From positions 44,590,388 to 44,654,387 of the forward strand of contig CM056738.1 in assembly GCA_029844215.1 (NCBI GenBank): a stretch of DNA of 64,000 nucleotides, in the 5' to 3' direction. The position numbers were made by a program, and so were the translations under genes. Below the pieces are notes generated by a model. It was not told the DNA's origin and ran no database searches. It worked only from the letters and a program-made list of their open reading frames with translations. Positions 60,198 to 64,000 of the stretch are shown piece by piece. Source of the stretch: Przewalskia tangutica. Taxonomy: Eukaryota > Streptophyta > Magnoliopsida > Solanales > Solanaceae. Position 1 is the stretch's first letter, and the number at the start of each line of letters is the position of its first letter.

Positions 60198-60209
60198 TGG
60201 TATCAGATC
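60198..60209 (+). other. Primer binding site of copia element I (initiator-Met tRNA)
   Basis: TGGTATCAGATC, one mismatch (T for G at base 11) from TGGTATCAGAGC, one base after the LTR end. Confidence 0.85.
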
Positions 60210-62187
60210 TTGGGCTGTTTCGTGTGATTTGTAATGATATTAAATGATAATATGGGTTATGATTTATTTAGATCTATATTTTATGTATTTAAATGCTTTA
60301 AAATCCTAAATTTTTAGAACACATAGTCCTTGTGCCCTAATCTGTTAGAAAAATCATGTATTCGAGAAAATCGATCCAATATATAACTCTTCTAAGTTGA
60401 TATGCGTTATCCGGCTTAAAGCATGGTGCATTGAAACGAAGAATTAGAAGAAATTTGGATTTGATGGTCGATGATCATGTTGTTTTAATGGTGATGGTAA
60501 TACAAGTGATATATTTGAAAGATCTGGCCCTAAACCAGTTTTAGGGGTTCGGAAATTTTGGATTTTGTGATTCTGGAGGAGAGGCACCATGGTTCCATGA
60601 TGGAGTACCGCGGTGCCTGCTAGGATTTTGTGGCAGCGCCAGGATTCCGCAATTGGAACACCGCGGTGCTGCCCAGATGAAGCCAGAGGCACCGCGGTCT
60701 TGTTCATGGGAGTCGCGATGTTATTCATCCAGAGGCTTAAAATTAATTTTCGGACAATTTGACTTCAAGGCACCGCGGTGCCACTTGTTAGGACCGCGGT
60801 GATAATTAATTTGCAGATTCCAATGACTTACTTCCTCAGAGGCACCGCGGTGTCGACGACGAATTTAAAAAAAAAATCGAAAATCAGATACAGAGACTTA
60901 AAAGTTTCAGATTCTGAGTCTGAAGTTTTAGAAGTTTTAGTTTCTGAAAATAAAGTTTTGATTCAGACAGATTTGGTCCTTTCGGGTAAATCTGTAATTA
61001 AAGAAAGTTTATTAAAAGTTGATTTTAGGTTCTGGAAATTGCAAACAGGTCCCAGAAGTTTGAAAATATTTTATGTAGTTTAGAATTGTATTTTTTATGA
61101 ATTTATAAGGGTTCAAAATTGAATTTTAAATTCTTAAGGGACTGAAGTATAAATTCTGAAAATTAACAGAATTCCCGAAAATCAAAATTTTAAAATTAGA
61201 AAATGTTTAGGGACTGTTTGACATTTACATAGATTATAGAGTTTAGACAAATAGACTCATAGTTATCATTAATAGTATATTATTGAATAATATACAAATG
61301 TGCTAAGTGTTAAATGCGATGCATTTAAATTATTAGCATAGCGTCCGGCGGCGCCCAGTAATTGTTTAATTTCAAATGACCGCTATAACTGTATGGATAG
61401 ACGGCGTCCAGTATGTGATTAAAATCGTCTTTTATCATGCCTATTGGGTTTGATGGTTTTCCATCTAATTGTGCTTAGAAATTGCATGATAGGATGTCAT
61501 ATGATGTATGACTTGATTGTTGATCTTGAATGACTCCTTGAAAAACTAAAAATGTTCCTCAAACATTAAATACAAGTCTAAATATAACGCGTCGTCCATT
61601 ATAATTGTTAGGATGCTAAGTTCTTTTCGGTGATAAAGGTATTTATGTCAAAGCATTTGCTCCAAGTCTAAGAGGACCGAGGCCCTTTCATAGATGTGTT
61701 AAAATGAAAGTAGATAATAAACTTTTATAGGTATTTACACCAAAGTGTTTGCTTTCAAAGGCTAAATTTACTTAGGCATTTAAACGCAGCCGTGTAATGG
61801 GGTTGGCTTGTTTAGATGAATCTTGGCACCAAAGTGTCGGACTAGTCTAAAGACGTAAGAATAAAATGAAAGACATTTAATCAAACCAAGAGTTGTAGAG
61901 TTGCTTTACAATTGGTTGAGGATCTACCAAAGTGTGTTATTGAAGTTATCAGCCAAAGAAAATGTGAATATAGCATATGTTTGGATCTTGACCCATTATA
62001 ACCTTTATATTGATTTAGGTTCGTATTCTACCTTGGGGTCATAGAAGTATGCAAAATAGTGGAAGTTAATTTAAAACAAAAGGTCATGTTAAAATTAGCA
62101 AATTATGAATATGTATAAATTATTGGAAGAATGAATTATTGACTGCATTTGTTTTCCTATTATATCTATATCTTTAGATCTTCAGAA
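60210..62187 (+). other. Long untranslated leader of copia element I
   Basis: Nearly 2 kb between primer site and gag start. It contains six of the ACCGCGGT palindromes in its first 650 bases, then AT-rich sequence with no gene. An open frame at 60778-61083 (Ser/Glu/Lys-rich, no motif) is not supported. Confidence 0.6.
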
Positions 62188-63030
62188 ATGTCAAACTTTT
62201 TGTTGAAAATGCTCATGGATTCCAACAGACTCACGGACCCAACTTCATTGACTGGCTAAGAAATGTTAGAATTTTTCTAAGACAGGAAGAAATTGAGTAT
62301 ACATTAGACAAAGTATTCCCAACCGCTCCGGCGGAGGACTCTGCAGAGTATGCAACTTCGACAAGGCTGCCTACCAGAAACATTATAAGGATGCCACCTC
62401 AGCTCAATGATTAATGTTGTCTTCTATGTCACTACAATTGCAAAGACATCATGAAACTATGGGGCCCAACGAAATGTTAGCCCATTTGAGAAATCTTTAT
62501 GATTCGCAGAGTCAGACAATGAACCTGCTCATAGAACTTTTCAAGTGTAGGCTAAATGAAGGGGATCAAGTTTTACCTCATGTGTTGGGTATTATTGAGT
62601 TGATTGAGAGGTTGGCCTCTATAGACATAAAGTTTCATGATAGAGTCTCCACCACCCTTATCCTGTACTCACTTCCGAGATCGTTTGAGAGTTTTATTGT
62701 AAATTATAATATGAATGGAACCAAAGCGACATTGCCGGAGTTACATAATATGTTGAAAACTTTTGAATCTTCGACCTCTAAGACCAAACCTATTCTGATG
62801 GTTGGCTCCTCTAGTCGCCCCAAACCGAAAGGTAAGGGACAACAGAAGGGGAATGTCAAAACTATTGCTCCGACAACAACAATGAAGCCCAAGGGATGGG
62901 CGAAGAAGAAGAAGAAGAAACTGCCGGCATCGGATGTTTGCATGAATTGCAACTAGAAGAGGCATTGGAGAAAGGATTGCACTGCTCCAGGCGGAGGAAT
63001 GGCACCAGGTGCTAATGTGCAAGGTATGTT
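62188..63030 (+). pseudogene. Copia element I gag
   Basis: The start MSNFLLKMLMDSNRLTDP at 62188 shifts frame at about 62245 and continues FIDWLRNVRIFLRQEE, the usual gag beginning 'L.G.NF.DW...LR..L'. From 62414 an open stretch has LRNLYDSQSQTMNLLIEL, LPRSFESFIVNYNMNG and a Lys-rich tail KGWAKKKKKKLPASDVCMNC. A TAG stop (62954) interrupts the zinc knuckle CMNCN-x-KRHWRKDC, where CAG would be expected. Gag forms the particle that packages element RNA. Confidence 0.85.
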
Positions 63031-63140
63031 TGTAATTGAAATTAATCTATCTATAAATGATTCTCATTCCTGGGTACTTGATACCGCTTGTGGCTCACAC
63101 ATTTGTACAAATGTGCAGGGGCTAACTGATAGCAGGAAGG
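63031..63140 (+). pseudogene. Copia element I protease
   Basis: In the same frame as the gag tail: SWVLDTACGSHICTNVQGL near 63070-63125. D-T-A-C-G-S-H stands in for the copia protease motif D-S/T-G-A-S/C-S-H; DTGCGSHIC-type variants are known in plant elements. It continues RKVGPREVDLRIGNGARV until a frameshift near 63185-63200. Confidence 0.8.
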
Positions 63141-64000
63141 TTGGGCCTCGCGAGGTGGACCTGCGCATTGGAAATGGAGCACGAGTTGCTGCTGAGCACG
63201 GGGGGACTATATAGGATAGATTTATCTTTTGGCAAAGTTTTAATGTTGAACAATTATTTTTATGTTCCTTCTTTGACAAGAAATATTATTTCCATTCCTG
63301 TACTTGATTCAGAGGGTTTTTCCTCAAACACGTCTAATGGCAATATGATTTTGACTTTAGATAATGTTGTGTATGGAATTGCGCCTCTAGTGAATGAATT
63401 GTATACATTAAACTACCACAGGGAAATTTTCAATGTACAAAATAAAAGGGCTAAGTTAAATGAAAGAAATTCTACCTACTTATGGCATTACAGACTTGGT
63501 CATATCAATCAAACAAGGATAGAACGGTTGAGGAAATTAAATTACCTCGAACCATTTGACTTAAAATCTTATGGTAACTTTGAATCCTATTTGAAAGGTA
63601 AGATGACCATTAAACCTCTTTCTGGAAAGGGGATCCGTGTTAAGGAGGTGCTTGAGTTGGTACATACGGACGTATGTGGACCATTTTCAACTCAAGCTAG
63701 AGAGGGTTTCTCTTACTTCATCACTTTCACAGACGACTTATCAAGGTTTGGATATGTGTATCTTATGAGACACAAATCCGACGCTTTTGAGAAGTTTAAG
63801 GAGTTTAAGGGTGAAGTTGAGAAACAACTCTCAAAGAGTATCAAGACTCTCCGATCTGATCGTGGGGGTGAATACTTAAGTAAAGAATTTCTTGACTACT
63901 TAAAGCTTCATGGAGTTCATTCCGAATGGACACCTCCTGGAACACTACAGATGAATGGTGTTGCCGAGAGGAGAAACTGAACCTTGCTTGACATGGTTCG
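63141..64000 (+). pseudogene. Copia element I GAG-pre-integrase and integrase (runs off the window)
   Basis: One frame from about 63190 to 63980: YVPSLTRNIISIPVLD and LWHYRLGHINQTRIERL (zinc-binding HHCC region) precede the catalytic core. The core shows ELVHTDVCGPFST, YFITFTDDLSRFGYVYLM, TLRSDRGGEYLSKEF and PPGTLQMNGVAERRN. The D,D,E residues of the core are visible as HTD, TDD-region Asp and the final Glu of VAERRN. A TGA at 63978-63980 replaces the CGA expected after RRN; the frame then continues TLLDMV to the window end. RT and RNase H lie outside. Confidence 0.9.

Larger units (their letters stand above)
59727..60851. repeat. Cluster of eight ACCGCGGT palindromes
   Basis: Exact ACCGCGGT at 59727, 59748, 60607, 60660, 60691, 60772, 60793 and 60844. 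Most extend to GCACCGCGGTGCC or GACCGCGGTGCC. Two are in the LTR just upstream of the TATA box, six in the leader. The surrounding sequence is AT-rich. Confidence 0.9.

Noticed and set aside
60778..61083. 101-codon plus-strand frame in the copia I leader
   Set aside because: It lies upstream of gag, has no motif, and its Ser/Glu/Lys-rich composition is expected from AT-rich leader sequence.

Overview
This 64 kb window is plant nuclear DNA made almost entirely of transposable elements, many inserted inside one another. I found no intact host gene. The element repertoire points to a flowering plant: Ty3/gypsy and Ty1/copia LTR retrotransposons with initiator-Met or Asp tRNA primer sites, a hAT DNA transposon, plant-type LINE modules, a plastid rps3 fragment, and a broken plant cytochrome b561/DOMON gene. 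LTR ends of the TGTCACGACCC..., TGTTATACCC... and TGATATAACGA... types resemble those I associate with Solanaceae. That family assignment is inference.

Layout, left to right. 1-5064: 3' half of gypsy element F (integrase remains, polypurine tract, 3.4 kb LTR, + strand). 5065-8533: a facing LTR (H, - strand). 8534-10351: hairpin-forming repeats, a cytochrome b561 pseudogene and a probable copia 3' end and LTR. 10403-10640: LINE scrap. 10801-17350: 3' end and LTR of gypsy E, the LTR split by a hAT transposon (12102-15533) with a perfect 8-bp target duplication. 17390-20945: broken copia G, its integrase interrupted by a segment carrying the plastid rps3 3' end. 20946-58702: gypsy D, whose 3' LTR is cut into three pieces by later insertions.

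The D LTR holds two independent insertions, both oriented to the minus strand. Element C (25498-40740, target duplication TATAG) is an LTR-internal-LTR-internal-LTR array. Its internal domain keeps a primer site and polypurine tract but carries LINE modules where gag-pol would be expected. Element B (41117-58310, target duplication CAGAT) is a gag-derived non-autonomous element with a tRNA-Asp primer site. B's right LTR was itself hit by gypsy element A (46970-57443, target duplication TCATT). The relative order is therefore D first, then B and C in undetermined order, and A after B. After D, a copia element I (from about 58.7 kb) runs off the right edge with a long leader, gag, protease and integrase.

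A second layer concerns the sequence itself. In blocks (F integrase, nearly all of A's interior, GC-rich parts of the A and B LTRs, short patches in C), expected CAG/CTG sites appear as CG, CGA, TCG or CCG, while AT-rich neighbours are identical between sister LTRs. This looks like context-specific consensus error at methylated CHG sites rather than normal divergence. It should be resolved before frameshifts or LTR ages are interpreted.
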